64,000 bases of DNA from Gracilimonas sp965227785 (GTDB lineage: Bacteria > Bacteroidota > Rhodothermia > Balneolales > Balneolaceae), in the NCBI RefSeq assembly GCF_965227785.1, contig NZ_OZ245785.1, positions 2,232,001 through 2,296,000 on the forward strand, in the 5' to 3' direction. The notes below the pieces were generated by a model, which was not told where the DNA came from, did not search any database, and saw only the letters and a list, made by a program, of their open reading frames with translations. Shown here in pieces: positions 44,659 through 52,893 of the stretch. Position numbers and translations under genes: made by a program. Within the stretch, counting starts at the first letter, position 1, and every line of letters begins with the position of its first letter.

Positions 44659-45783
44659 TCAATCCTCAGTAAGAAATTGCATGAAATTTTTCTTGTTCTC
44701 TGCGGGGGAAAGGGTGGGGCGACCTAAATCAGATCGGGCTCCGGTCTTAGTCATGATCTCTAAAAGAACCGGCCCATCGGTATTCAGAAATTCTTCGAAT
44801 GTGTTATCTAATGACGAGAGGTTGCTTATACGAAACGTTTTGTTGTATCGGCATCCTTCAGCGATTTTACCGAAATCGATATGGAAACCGGCCGTGGGTT
44901 GTCCTCCAACCGACTCATGGGCTCCATTATTAATCAGAATATGATAAAAGTTCGAAGGTTGCTGCTCTCCGATAATAGCCAGCGCTCCCATATGCATGAT
45001 CATAGCTCCGTCACCATCAATGCAGAATACTCTTCGTTTCTTCTTCTCCAGGGCAATACCCAATGCTATCTGTGAAGCATGCCCCATACTGCCTACCGTC
45101 AGGAAGTCGCGAACATGGCCAAGGTGATATTTTTCCCGGAGTTCAAAAAGCTCACGTGAGGTTTTCCCGGTTGTCGATACCACGATATCCTTTTCTCCGA
45201 ACTTCTTAACAAGTTGATCAAGGACTTCCTCACGCTTCAAAGAGTATGAATTGTTCTCTGAGTCACCCTGAAATGCATACTTCTCAAAAGTATTGGGAGG
45301 GACCAAAAGCACATAGGGAGAAGAGTTTTGTTGCATGGTATCAAAGGCTACACTAAGCTGATTCTTAACCTGCTGTTCATCGCTGCTTAAAATAGTGTAG
45401 GGCAGGTCCAGAGCGTTTAACTGCTCTTCTTGTGTTTTTCCCTGCTTGAGGTGTTGGGGCTCGTCATGGGTTCCGGGCTGACCTCTCCAGCCTACCATAA
45501 TTAAAGTGGGGATGGAATAAACCTCCTCATCGGTTAATGAGGTAAGCGGGTTAACAATATTACCAAAGCCTGAATTTTGAAGGTAAATCAGCGGAATTTT
45601 CCCTGTCGAAAGATGATAGCCGGAAGCAATGGCCAATGCTCCGCCTTCGTTGGCTGCTATCAGAGTATTTCCCTTATCAAAAGTGTAAGACCCAAAATGC
45701 TTTAACAGGGAATCCGGGACGCCCAGCATAAACTCGACGCCTTGTTCTTCCAGCTGTTCATATAAAAAAGCAGGTTTTAGCAT
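44659..45783 (-). CDS. ppd: Phosphonopyruvate decarboxylase
   Basis: This thiamine diphosphate enzyme removes CO2 from phosphonopyruvate to give phosphonoacetaldehyde, the step that pulls the unfavourable PEP mutase reaction forward. The 374-residue protein has a Pyr-type N-terminal domain with GVEFMLGVPDSLLKHF, AANEGGALAIASGYHLSTGK and SIPTLIMVGWRGQPGTHDEP, and a C-terminal TPP domain with VGSMGHASQIALGIAL and GDGAMIMHMGALAIIG followed by LINNGAHESVGGQPT. It is 8 bases behind pepM and 3 before phnW. All conserved blocks look intact. Confidence 0.94.
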   Translation of the reverse strand: MLKPAFLYEQLEEQGVEFMLGVPDSLLKHFGSYTFDKGNTLIAANEGGALAIASGYHLSTGKIPLIYLQNSGFGNIVNPLTSLTDEEVYSIPTLIMVGWRGQPGTHDEPQHLKQGKTQEEQLNALDLPYTILSSDEQQVKNQLSVAFDTMQQNSSPYVLLVPPNTFEKYAFQGDSENNSYSLKREEVLDQLVKKFGEKDIVVSTTGKTSRELFELREKYHLGHVRDFLTVGSMGHASQIALGIALEKKKRRVFCIDGDGAMIMHMGALAIIGEQQPSNFYHILINNGAHESVGGQPTAGFHIDFGKIAEGCRYNKTFRISNLSSLDNTFEEFLNTDGPVLLEIMTKTGARSDLGRPTLSPAENKKNFMQFLTED

Positions 45784-45791
45784 GGGCGGTG

Positions 45792-47084
45792 TTAGTTTGG
45801 AAGAATGTCCAGGATTTCTTTGATAGACATACAGTATTCATCGGCTTCCAGCGAGCGTTTGTGGGTAAGGATGGATTCCGCCGTTCTCTTCATTGCGGGG
45901 AAGGCACTACGCAACAGGTGATTGGCGTAAATCACAATATTAAATCCCGCATCAATCAGCTCCTGCTCGGTAAACTGATTATAGGAAGACGGAACCGATA
46001 TGGCCGGAACCTTATAATCAAACTTTTGATACTCTTTCATGAACTCAAAGATCTCTTCGCCGTCTTTTTTACGGCTGTGAATCATGATCCCATCCGTGCC
46101 GGCCTCAATGTAAGCCTTGGCGCGTTTGAGTGCTTCATCCATTCCCGCATTAGCTATCAGGCTCTCAATGCGGGAAATGATCATGAAATCGGAAGTAACC
46201 TGAGCTTTTTTGGCGTTAGAAATCTTCTCGCAAAAAACATCAATATCTTCCAGCTCCTGCTTTACTTCGGTTCCGAACAGGGAGTTTCTTTTCAGGCCGG
46301 ATTTGTCTTCAATAATTACAGCAGAAACACCCAATCGCTCCATGTTTTTTACCATCAGCTCAAAATGCTCAATGGGTCCTCCGGTGTCACCGTCCAGAAT
46401 GATGGGTTTGGTTGTTACATCAAGAATGTCGCTAATAGTTTGAATTCTGGATGTACGGTCAACGTATTCGGTGTCGGGTTTCCCTTTCGCGGTAGAGTCG
46501 GTGAGACTGCTTACCCAGATGGCATCAAATTCTCTTAGTTCGCCGTCCGCTTCTACTTTAGTTTCTTCAACAATCAAACTCGATATACCATTATGGGCTT
46601 CCATTACCCGCACAATTGGTTTTGCAGAGAGAAGCCGGCGCAGCATTTTTCTTCGGATGTCAGGGGTAGTGCCAATTTCACGTAGAGCCTCCCGCAGTCC
46701 GGATGATGATATCCCTTCCGTATAATCAGGTTCCACCAGCTTACCTCCCCATTCGTCTAATATCTTTATCACCTTTTGGCGGACGTGCTTTTGGGGACCT
46801 ACCTTCCAGTCGGTTCCATGAACCACAAAGTCGGGCTTCAGCTTCCGGAGGTTTTCTTCATAGTCGAGTGTTTTCTGGAGAATAACCTTGTCCACTCCCT
46901 TTATATTTTCCAGTATCCTTTTACGCTCTTCATATTCCAAAAAAGGGATGCGGCTGAATTTAGTCACCGCCTCGTCCGAGAGTAAACCAACAGTTACCTC
47001 TCCCAGCTCTCTTGCCTTTTCAATAATATTAATGTGGCCATGATGGATAATATCCGTACCCATCCCTACATAAACTCGCTTCAT
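45792..47084 (-). CDS. pepM: Phosphoenolpyruvate mutase fused to an N-terminal cytidylyltransferase domain
   Basis: PEP mutase makes the C-P bond by turning PEP into phosphonopyruvate. Residues about 150-430 form the mutase, with DGDTGG at 231-236 and the signature EDKSGLKRNS at 259-268. Residues 1-135 are a TagD/glycerol-3-phosphate cytidylyltransferase-like domain with the HxGH motif at 14-17 and ISSSGLRE at 125-132, so both halves look active. The fusion suggests that the same protein may activate the phosphonate product with CTP, though a second CTP transferase is at 37358. It is the first gene of pepM-ppd-phnW-MMPL; 189 bases precede the next gene. Confidence 0.95.
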   Translation of the reverse strand: MKRVYVGMGTDIIHHGHINIIEKARELGEVTVGLLSDEAVTKFSRIPFLEYEERKRILENIKGVDKVILQKTLDYEENLRKLKPDFVVHGTDWKVGPQKHVRQKVIKILDEWGGKLVEPDYTEGISSSGLREALREIGTTPDIRRKMLRRLLSAKPIVRVMEAHNGISSLIVEETKVEADGELREFDAIWVSSLTDSTAKGKPDTEYVDRTSRIQTISDILDVTTKPIILDGDTGGPIEHFELMVKNMERLGVSAVIIEDKSGLKRNSLFGTEVKQELEDIDVFCEKISNAKKAQVTSDFMIISRIESLIANAGMDEALKRAKAYIEAGTDGIMIHSRKKDGEEIFEFMKEYQKFDYKVPAISVPSSYNQFTEQELIDAGFNIVIYANHLLRSAFPAMKRTAESILTHKRSLEADEYCMSIKEILDILPN

Positions 47085-47273
47085 TTACAGCTGTTTTGGT
47101 ATTTAAAATTCGATCAAGCCAAAATAAGGCAAGAATGAGTCAAATCGCAGTCCCATTTGGAATAATATCAGATAATTTAGGAGCAGGAATAACCTTGGAT
47201 TATAAATGTTCGGGAATTATCTCATTTCTTTTATTTTTAATGGATTAATTAGCCGAATTCAAAACAGGGAGAC

Positions 47274-48020
47274 ATGCAGTCAGACTCAGGACAGCCATCG
47301 GTCGAAATATTTGATATCACCATCATGGAACCAATGGTGACTTTTACCGATCTCTGGATTACTTCCGTTTGTGTGTATGCATTTTATAAGCTGGCGAAGC
47401 TGAATAAAAAAGGGAAGGTTCACCAGTATATTCGCTGGTACTTTTTGATTATGGCTATTGCCACTTTTCTTGGCGGAATTCTGGGGCATGCTTTTCAATA
47501 TGCTGTGGGACTATCTTGGAAATTACCGGGTTGGCTGATCAGTATGCTGGCGGTAATGGCCATTGAGCGGGCTTCCATTATGCATGCCCAGCCCGTGATT
47601 AATGACAAATTCGGCAGGTTTCTGGAAGTCGCAAACGTGGTAGAGCTGCTGACCTTTGCAGTGATTACTTTTACCACCTTAAACTTCTTTTTCATCCAGG
47701 TGCATTCGGCTTATGGACTTGGGCTGGTGGTGCTCCCGCTTCATTTCCTGGTATACTGGCGAACCCGTAATGCGGGAAGTCGCATTTTCTTTCTGACCGT
47801 GATTTTTGCCACGCTGGCCGCTTTCTTTTATACGAGCGAAATCGGTATTCATAAATGGTTCAATCATTTGGATGTAGCGCACACCGTAATGGCGATCAGC
47901 ATGTATTTTTTCTATCGGGGCGCATTGAAACTAGAGATCCTCAAACCGGAAGACATCAAAGAAGAAAAGGGCACTTTTTGGCAAACGGTTAAGGATGGTT
48001 TTCGGGGAGTTTCTGCCTGA
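47274..48020 (+). CDS. Multi-pass membrane protein of unknown function
   Basis: The 248-residue protein has about seven predicted membrane segments between residues 20 and 225 (for example YFLIMAIATFLGGILGHAF). Conserved-looking polar residues include GHAFQY (His in a helix) and HLDVAHTVMAISMYFFYRGA with two His in or near a helix. The family is not recognised with certainty. It is alone on its strand between the pepM operon, from which it is divergent, and an amidohydrolase gene. No link to phosphonate metabolism is evident. Confidence 0.7.
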   Translation: MQSDSGQPSVEIFDITIMEPMVTFTDLWITSVCVYAFYKLAKLNKKGKVHQYIRWYFLIMAIATFLGGILGHAFQYAVGLSWKLPGWLISMLAVMAIERASIMHAQPVINDKFGRFLEVANVVELLTFAVITFTTLNFFFIQVHSAYGLGLVVLPLHFLVYWRTRNAGSRIFFLTVIFATLAAFFYTSEIGIHKWFNHLDVAHTVMAISMYFFYRGALKLEILKPEDIKEEKGTFWQTVKDGFRGVSA

Positions 48021-48108
48021 GTAAAAATTTATAACTGTCTTCCTGTGCTCTGGCTTATCTCAGGTTATTCTGTTTAATTGGGACATCCTTCAACCTATTG
48101 TTCAGATT

Positions 48109-49470
48109 ATGAAAAAATTACTGCCTATCCTTTGCCTGCCATTATTTGTGTTTGCTGTTTATTTTGATGCTGATCCTGCAGTGAACCCGGAGGTCCATCA
48201 CGCTCCGTATGCCTTTACCAATGTGCATGTGATTTCCATGGAATCGGAAGGAGTGTTAGAAAACTATACAGTTATTACTGAAGAAGACCGAATTGTAGAG
48301 GTAGGTCCGGCCAATGAAGTGGAAATCCCAGGTGATGCCCATGTTATTGAATCTGAAGGAAAATACCTGATGCCGGGTCTCGCTGAAATGCACGGTCATG
48401 TTCCACCTACCGACCCGGGGCCAACGGCTCCTTCCTATTTTAATGATGAATACGTAGAACATACCCTGTTCCTGTATGTGTCTGCCGGCATAACAACCGT
48501 TCGGGGTATGCTGGGCTATCCCAATCAACTTGAGCTAAAAGACAAAGTAAATAATGGTGAGTTGATAGGCCCAAATTTATATCTGGCGGGCCCGAGTTTT
48601 AATGGCAATACGGTTTCATCTCCGGCTGAGGCCAAAAAAAGAGTAAGGCAGCAAAAAGAAGAAGGATGGGATTTGTTGAAGGTGCACCCTGGACTAACCC
48701 GAGCCGAATACGATGCCATGGCAGAAACAGCGAACGAAATTGGGATTCACTTTGGCGGACATGTGCCTCAGGATGTAGGTATTGTTCATGCCATCGAGAT
48801 GGGGCAGCTAACCATGGATCATATTGATGGATATGTGGCGTACCTCAATTCTTTTGAGGAGCAGGAAAGAGGTCAGAAAATGGCGGAGGTCATACAAAAA
48901 ACAAAAGATGCAGGCGTTTGGATTGTTCCGACACAAGCACTGTGGGAAACTATCATCGGTGCGGCTGACTATGAAGCCATGAAGAAGTACGATGAGCTGA
49001 AATATATTCCTAAAGCAGTACGACAAAATTATTTCAATTTTGCAGAGAATCCGGGAAGCAGCTATTCAACAGGAAACCCGGAGGCACAGGCTGAACTTCG
49101 CAGAAAACTACTGGAAGAAATGAGTAATGCAGGAGTTAAAATCCTGATGGGCACAGACGCGCCTCAACTATTCAGCGTGCCGGGTTTTTCCATCCATCGC
49201 GAGCTCCCGTTAATGCAGGAAGCCAATATGACTAATTTTGAGATCATAGAAACCGGAACTAAAAATGTAGGTGAGTACTTTGCCGATTGGGATGATTTTG
49301 GAGTGGTAGCTGAAGGTCAACGAGCCGATTTGATTTTGCTCAATGATAATCCGCTGGAGGACTTATCAGCTATTCAGGATCACTCCGGAGTCATGGTACA
49401 GGGTAAATGGTATACCCGTGAAATGATCGATAACAAACTGGCTGAGATAGAGAAATATTACGCAGAATAG
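48109..49470 (+). CDS. Secreted amidohydrolase, imidazolonepropionase-like
   Basis: The 453-residue protein has a signal peptide (LPLFVFAVYFDAD region). It is a TIM-barrel amidohydrolase with the metal motif MPGLAEMHGHVPP (HxH), LLKVHPGLTRAEYD, HFGGHVPQDVG, TMDHIDGYVAYL and the final MGTDAPQLFSVPG Asp. All ligand positions seem present, so it should be active, perhaps on cyclic amides or dipeptides. The substrate is unknown. It converges with the AsmA-like gene, ending one base apart. Confidence 0.85.
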   Translation: MKKLLPILCLPLFVFAVYFDADPAVNPEVHHAPYAFTNVHVISMESEGVLENYTVITEEDRIVEVGPANEVEIPGDAHVIESEGKYLMPGLAEMHGHVPPTDPGPTAPSYFNDEYVEHTLFLYVSAGITTVRGMLGYPNQLELKDKVNNGELIGPNLYLAGPSFNGNTVSSPAEAKKRVRQQKEEGWDLLKVHPGLTRAEYDAMAETANEIGIHFGGHVPQDVGIVHAIEMGQLTMDHIDGYVAYLNSFEEQERGQKMAEVIQKTKDAGVWIVPTQALWETIIGAADYEAMKKYDELKYIPKAVRQNYFNFAENPGSSYSTGNPEAQAELRRKLLEEMSNAGVKILMGTDAPQLFSVPGFSIHRELPLMQEANMTNFEIIETGTKNVGEYFADWDDFGVVAEGQRADLILLNDNPLEDLSAIQDHSGVMVQGKWYTREMIDNKLAEIEKYYAE

Positions 49471-49471
49471 G

Positions 49472-50167
49472 TCAGTTCTGTAGTAAATCCCGGACTTTAT
49501 TTTCGAGCTGATCAACTACGCCACCTTTGATGGCTTCAGCAATAGCATGTTCAAGAAGAGGTTTAATTACCTGTTGAACACTTTGCTGGATGGTATTGCT
49601 TCCGTCTTTACCTATTCCATCCAGTTCAAATGATTCAATAGTTGCAGATGTAGTTCGCTTACGCTCAATATCGGTACTCACAGTAACTTGTCCACTTTCT
49701 ACGAGTAAGTGTTCAATAATCAGCGCCGTTTCTGAGGAGCTTTTGGACGAAAGATTCATATTGTCATTGAGGGTTTTCAGGTTTGCACCAAAGCCTTGCT
49801 GCTCAAAATATAGCTGAGGAGATTTTACAGTAATCTCCTCCACAACAATTTTATCAGAAAGTAGCGTCCCAATATCAATTTTGATAGATGCTTGCTGAAT
49901 GCTGATGGCAGGTCGATCGCTAAATTTATCAGGGTTTTCTACGGTAAAGCCCTCAATGCTTCCGGAACCGCTAAAAGGAGAAATGCTGACATTGTCTACA
50001 GTCACTTGTGTTTGCAATAGCCTGGATCCGTTCTCTTCAATTTCTGATTTTATGATTCCATCCAATGAGAGGGTTAGAATCAGAACTCCGGTTATTAAAA
50101 CCGCCAGAATTCCGCCCAAGACTTTGAATCTTTTATCCTTCATGCTTTTTCTTTTATTCATATTCAA
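49472..50167 (-). CDS. AsmA/TamB-like membrane-anchored protein
   Basis: The 231-residue protein has a basic N-terminus, one membrane span at about 14-34, and a periplasmic part rich in alternating beta strands (TQVTVDNVSISPFSGSGSIE, then QASIKIDIGTLLSDKIVVEE) as in the N-terminal chorein-like part of AsmA/DUF748 proteins, which carry lipid between membranes. The C-terminus is helical and amphipathic (LLEHAIAEAIKGGVVDQLEN). It is much shorter than full AsmA proteins. No partner is adjacent on the same strand. Confidence 0.6.
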   Translation of the reverse strand: MNMNKRKSMKDKRFKVLGGILAVLITGVLILTLSLDGIIKSEIEENGSRLLQTQVTVDNVSISPFSGSGSIEGFTVENPDKFSDRPAISIQQASIKIDIGTLLSDKIVVEEITVKSPQLYFEQQGFGANLKTLNDNMNLSSKSSSETALIIEHLLVESGQVTVSTDIERKRTTSATIESFELDGIGKDGSNTIQQSVQQVIKPLLEHAIAEAIKGGVVDQLENKVRDLLQN

Positions 50168-50286
50168 TTAATTAAAGGGGTTAAATGCTTACATGTTCCG
50201 TTTTCTACTTTTTACGATGGAGCGCTTTTCTCTCTCGGCTTTTTTTATAAATTGGCAGACCTAACACTAACTACGAAACTATTACT

Positions 50287-51597
50287 ATGAAGCCTTTCCA
50301 AAGCCTTTTGCTCGCTTTGGTTTGTGTTCTTTTGTTTGGGGTGAACGGATTTTCACAATCCACACCACAGGCGTTTAAGGGAGCTCAAATCATACCCATC
50401 TCCGGCGAGCCTATAAATAACGGAGTTCTTGTTGTTGAAGATGGAAAAATAACAGCTGTTGGCGGACCCAATACCCGCATCCCCCGCGGAGCAAATGTCC
50501 ATGATATGTCGGGTAAAGTAATTATGCCCGGACTTGTTGACACCCACTCTCATATCGGTGAAGGAGATGGGGGCGACCGATCGTCAGCTTTACATCCCGA
50601 TGTACGAATAATGGATGCTATTGACCCCCGCAGCGATACATTTCGTAAAGCACGAGCCGGAGGAATCACTTCGGTAAATATCATGCCGGGCTCCGGTCAC
50701 CTGATGAGCGGTCAAACGGTTTATCTGAAACTCCGTGAAGCCAATACCATCGAGGATATGCTGATTTATCTGAATGAGGATAAAACCATTTATGGCGGAT
50801 TGAAAATGGCCAACGGAACCAATCCTTTAGGTGGGAGCGGGTTTCCGGGAACACGTGCTAAATCTGCAGCCATGGTAAGAGCTTTATTTGTGAAAGCGCA
50901 GGAATATCAGGCCAAAATTGAAGCTGCCGATGGGGATGAAAGCAAGATGCCTCCGCGCGATATTGGTATGGAAATCCTGGTGCAGGTGCTGGAAGGAAAG
51001 CGTACGGTACATAATCATACCCACCGCCATGATGACATCTTAACAGCCATTCGGTTATCCGAAGAGTTTGGATATGATCTGGTGCTTCAACACGTGAGTG
51101 AGGCCTGGAAAGTAGCCGATGAAATTGCCGAAGCCGGAGTTCCTGCTTCTATCATTACGCTGGATTCTTTTGGTGGAAAACTGGAGGCCGCTGAAATCAA
51201 GAACGCCAACGGAAAATACTTGGAAAATGCCGGAGTTTTAGTCGGGCTTCACACCGATGACGGGATTACGGACTCCCGCCTGTTTCTGAGATCAGCTGCA
51301 CTGGCAGTGCGAGAAGGAATGAGCCGGAAAGCTGCATTGGAATCAGTAACGGTTGCCAACGCCATTATGATGGATATTGACGATCGTACCGGAACGCTTG
51401 AAAAAGGCAAAGATGCCGATTTTATCATTCTTTCCGGAGATCCGTTCAGCGTGTACACCCATGTAGAGGAAACCTGGATTGAGGGTTCCAAAGTCTGGGA
51501 TCGATCCAATGAAGAAGACCGGAAATATGCGACCGGGGGATATGAGATCTTCCGCGGCGAAGTTCACACGCATCACGAAATGGGAGGTTCACAATGA
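50287..51597 (+). CDS. Secreted amidohydrolase, first of a tandem pair
   Basis: The 436-residue protein has a signal peptide (LLFGVNGFSQ) and an amidohydrolase fold with MPGLVDTHSHIGEGDGGDR (HxH at the metal site), VHNHTHRHDDILTAI, LVLQHVSEAWK and VGLHTDDGITDSR (catalytic Asp). These ligand positions are complete, so it should be catalytic. It ends in ATGA overlap with the next gene, which is a shorter paralogue lacking those ligands. The two are likely made together and may form a heteromer. Substrate unknown. Confidence 0.85.
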   Translation: MKPFQSLLLALVCVLLFGVNGFSQSTPQAFKGAQIIPISGEPINNGVLVVEDGKITAVGGPNTRIPRGANVHDMSGKVIMPGLVDTHSHIGEGDGGDRSSALHPDVRIMDAIDPRSDTFRKARAGGITSVNIMPGSGHLMSGQTVYLKLREANTIEDMLIYLNEDKTIYGGLKMANGTNPLGGSGFPGTRAKSAAMVRALFVKAQEYQAKIEAADGDESKMPPRDIGMEILVQVLEGKRTVHNHTHRHDDILTAIRLSEEFGYDLVLQHVSEAWKVADEIAEAGVPASIITLDSFGGKLEAAEIKNANGKYLENAGVLVGLHTDDGITDSRLFLRSAALAVREGMSRKAALESVTVANAIMMDIDDRTGTLEKGKDADFIILSGDPFSVYTHVEETWIEGSKVWDRSNEEDRKYATGGYEIFRGEVHTHHEMGGSQ

Positions 51598-52793
51598 GAG
51601 TATTCAGAAAATTATTATTGATACCGGCACTGCTTTTGATATTCAGTTTTAATACGGCTAAAGCACAAATTGCAGTGAAAGGCGAAACGGTATATACCAT
51701 GGCCGGTGATCCAATCACAAACGGAGTTGTACTCATCAAAGATGGAAAGATTGAGCGCGTGGGTTCTGCATCCAGTATAACTATCCCATCAAATTATGAA
51801 GTGCACGAAGCTAAAGTGGTAACACCGGGCTTAATTGATGCGCATTCGGTAGTAGGTTTAGCCGGCCATCTGAACCAGGATCATGATCAGGATCAGTTGG
51901 AAACATCCAGCGCCATTCAACCTGAGCTTAGAGCGATTGATGCATACAATGCACGGGAAGCTTTAGTAGGGCATCTGCGTGATCTTGGAATTACGACGGT
52001 TCACACCGGGCACGGACCAGGCGCATTAATCAGCGGTCAAACCATGATTGTAAAAACAGCGGGTGAGACGGTAGAGGAATCAACGATTGTTCCGGCTAAA
52101 ATGCTGGCTTTCACTCTGGGAAATAATATGAGTGGTCAAATCAGTAAGCCGGGAACCCGTTCTAAGGGAATTGCCATGCTTCGGCAGGAATTCATCAAAG
52201 CCCAGGATTACCTGGAAAAGCGAAATGGAGATGAAGATTACTCTATGGATTTGGGCATGGAAGCGCTGGCTGATTTGCTGGAAGGTAAACTCACCGCACT
52301 GGTTACAGTTCACAAGGCCAACGACATCATGACGGCAGTTCGGCTTCAGGAAGAATTTGGATTCCCTATGGTGCTGGACGGTGCAGCTGAAGCTTATCTG
52401 ATTATCGATGAATTAAAGGAAGCCGGGCATCCCGTAATCATTCACCCAACTATGATTCGCACCTACGGCGATAGCAAAAACGCTACTTTTGAAACAGCGG
52501 CTAAGTTGCATGAAGCCGGTATCCCTATTGCTTTTCAAAGCGGATACGAGGGCTATGTGCCGAAAACCAGGGTTGTGCTTTTTGAAGCAGGAGTAGCTGC
52601 AGCAAATGGCTTGGGCATGGAAAACGCCCTTAAAGTGCTGACTATAGATGCTGCTGAATTACTGGGAATTGACGAACGGGTAGGCTCACTCGAAGCCGGA
52701 AAAGATGGAGATGTTGCCATGTTCGACGGTGATCCACTTGAGTACATCACTAACGTAACCGGTGTGATTATCAACGGGGTGAAGGTGAAGTAA
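51594..52793 (+). CDS. Amidohydrolase-like protein that has lost metal ligands
   Basis: The 399-residue protein starts inside the stop of the previous gene (4-base overlap) and carries a signal peptide (FSFNTAKAQ). It aligns with its neighbour throughout. TPGLIDAHSVVGLAGHL has HSV where the neighbour has HSH, MVLDGAAEAYL has Asp-Gly for the neighbour's Gln-His, and FQSGYEGYVPK replaces LHTDDG. Key metal and catalytic positions are therefore missing, although HKANDIMTAVRL keeps one His. It is likely a non-catalytic partner of the active enzyme before it. A terminator follows. Confidence 0.8.
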   Translation: MRVFRKLLLIPALLLIFSFNTAKAQIAVKGETVYTMAGDPITNGVVLIKDGKIERVGSASSITIPSNYEVHEAKVVTPGLIDAHSVVGLAGHLNQDHDQDQLETSSAIQPELRAIDAYNAREALVGHLRDLGITTVHTGHGPGALISGQTMIVKTAGETVEESTIVPAKMLAFTLGNNMSGQISKPGTRSKGIAMLRQEFIKAQDYLEKRNGDEDYSMDLGMEALADLLEGKLTALVTVHKANDIMTAVRLQEEFGFPMVLDGAAEAYLIIDELKEAGHPVIIHPTMIRTYGDSKNATFETAAKLHEAGIPIAFQSGYEGYVPKTRVVLFEAGVAAANGLGMENALKVLTIDAAELLGIDERVGSLEAGKDGDVAMFDGDPLEYITNVTGVIINGVKVK

Positions 52794-52836
52794 GCTGCTA
52801 TTCCGGACTTGAGCCGGACGTAAGGTTTGTACAAAT

Positions 52837-52868
52837 AAAAAGCCTGCTTGTTAACAAGCAGGCTTTTT
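52837..52868. terminator. Perfect bidirectional terminator
   Basis: A perfect 16-base-per-arm palindrome with core AAAAGCCTGCTTGTT / AACAAGCAGGCTTTT (52837-52852 and 52853-52868), with A and T runs at its feet, lies between the convergent amidohydrolase and TonB receptor genes and should end both transcripts. Confidence 0.9.
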
Positions 52869-52893
52869 TGATAATTAAGTTTAGATGTATTTA

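Noticed and set aside
45789..46538. 249-codon plus-strand frame opposite pepM
   Set aside because: It is a shadow of pepM, whose motifs are complete on the minus strand.
47135..47248. 37-codon plus-strand frame before the membrane protein gene
   Set aside because: No ribosome site, no conserved look, and it lies in the promoter region of divergent genes.
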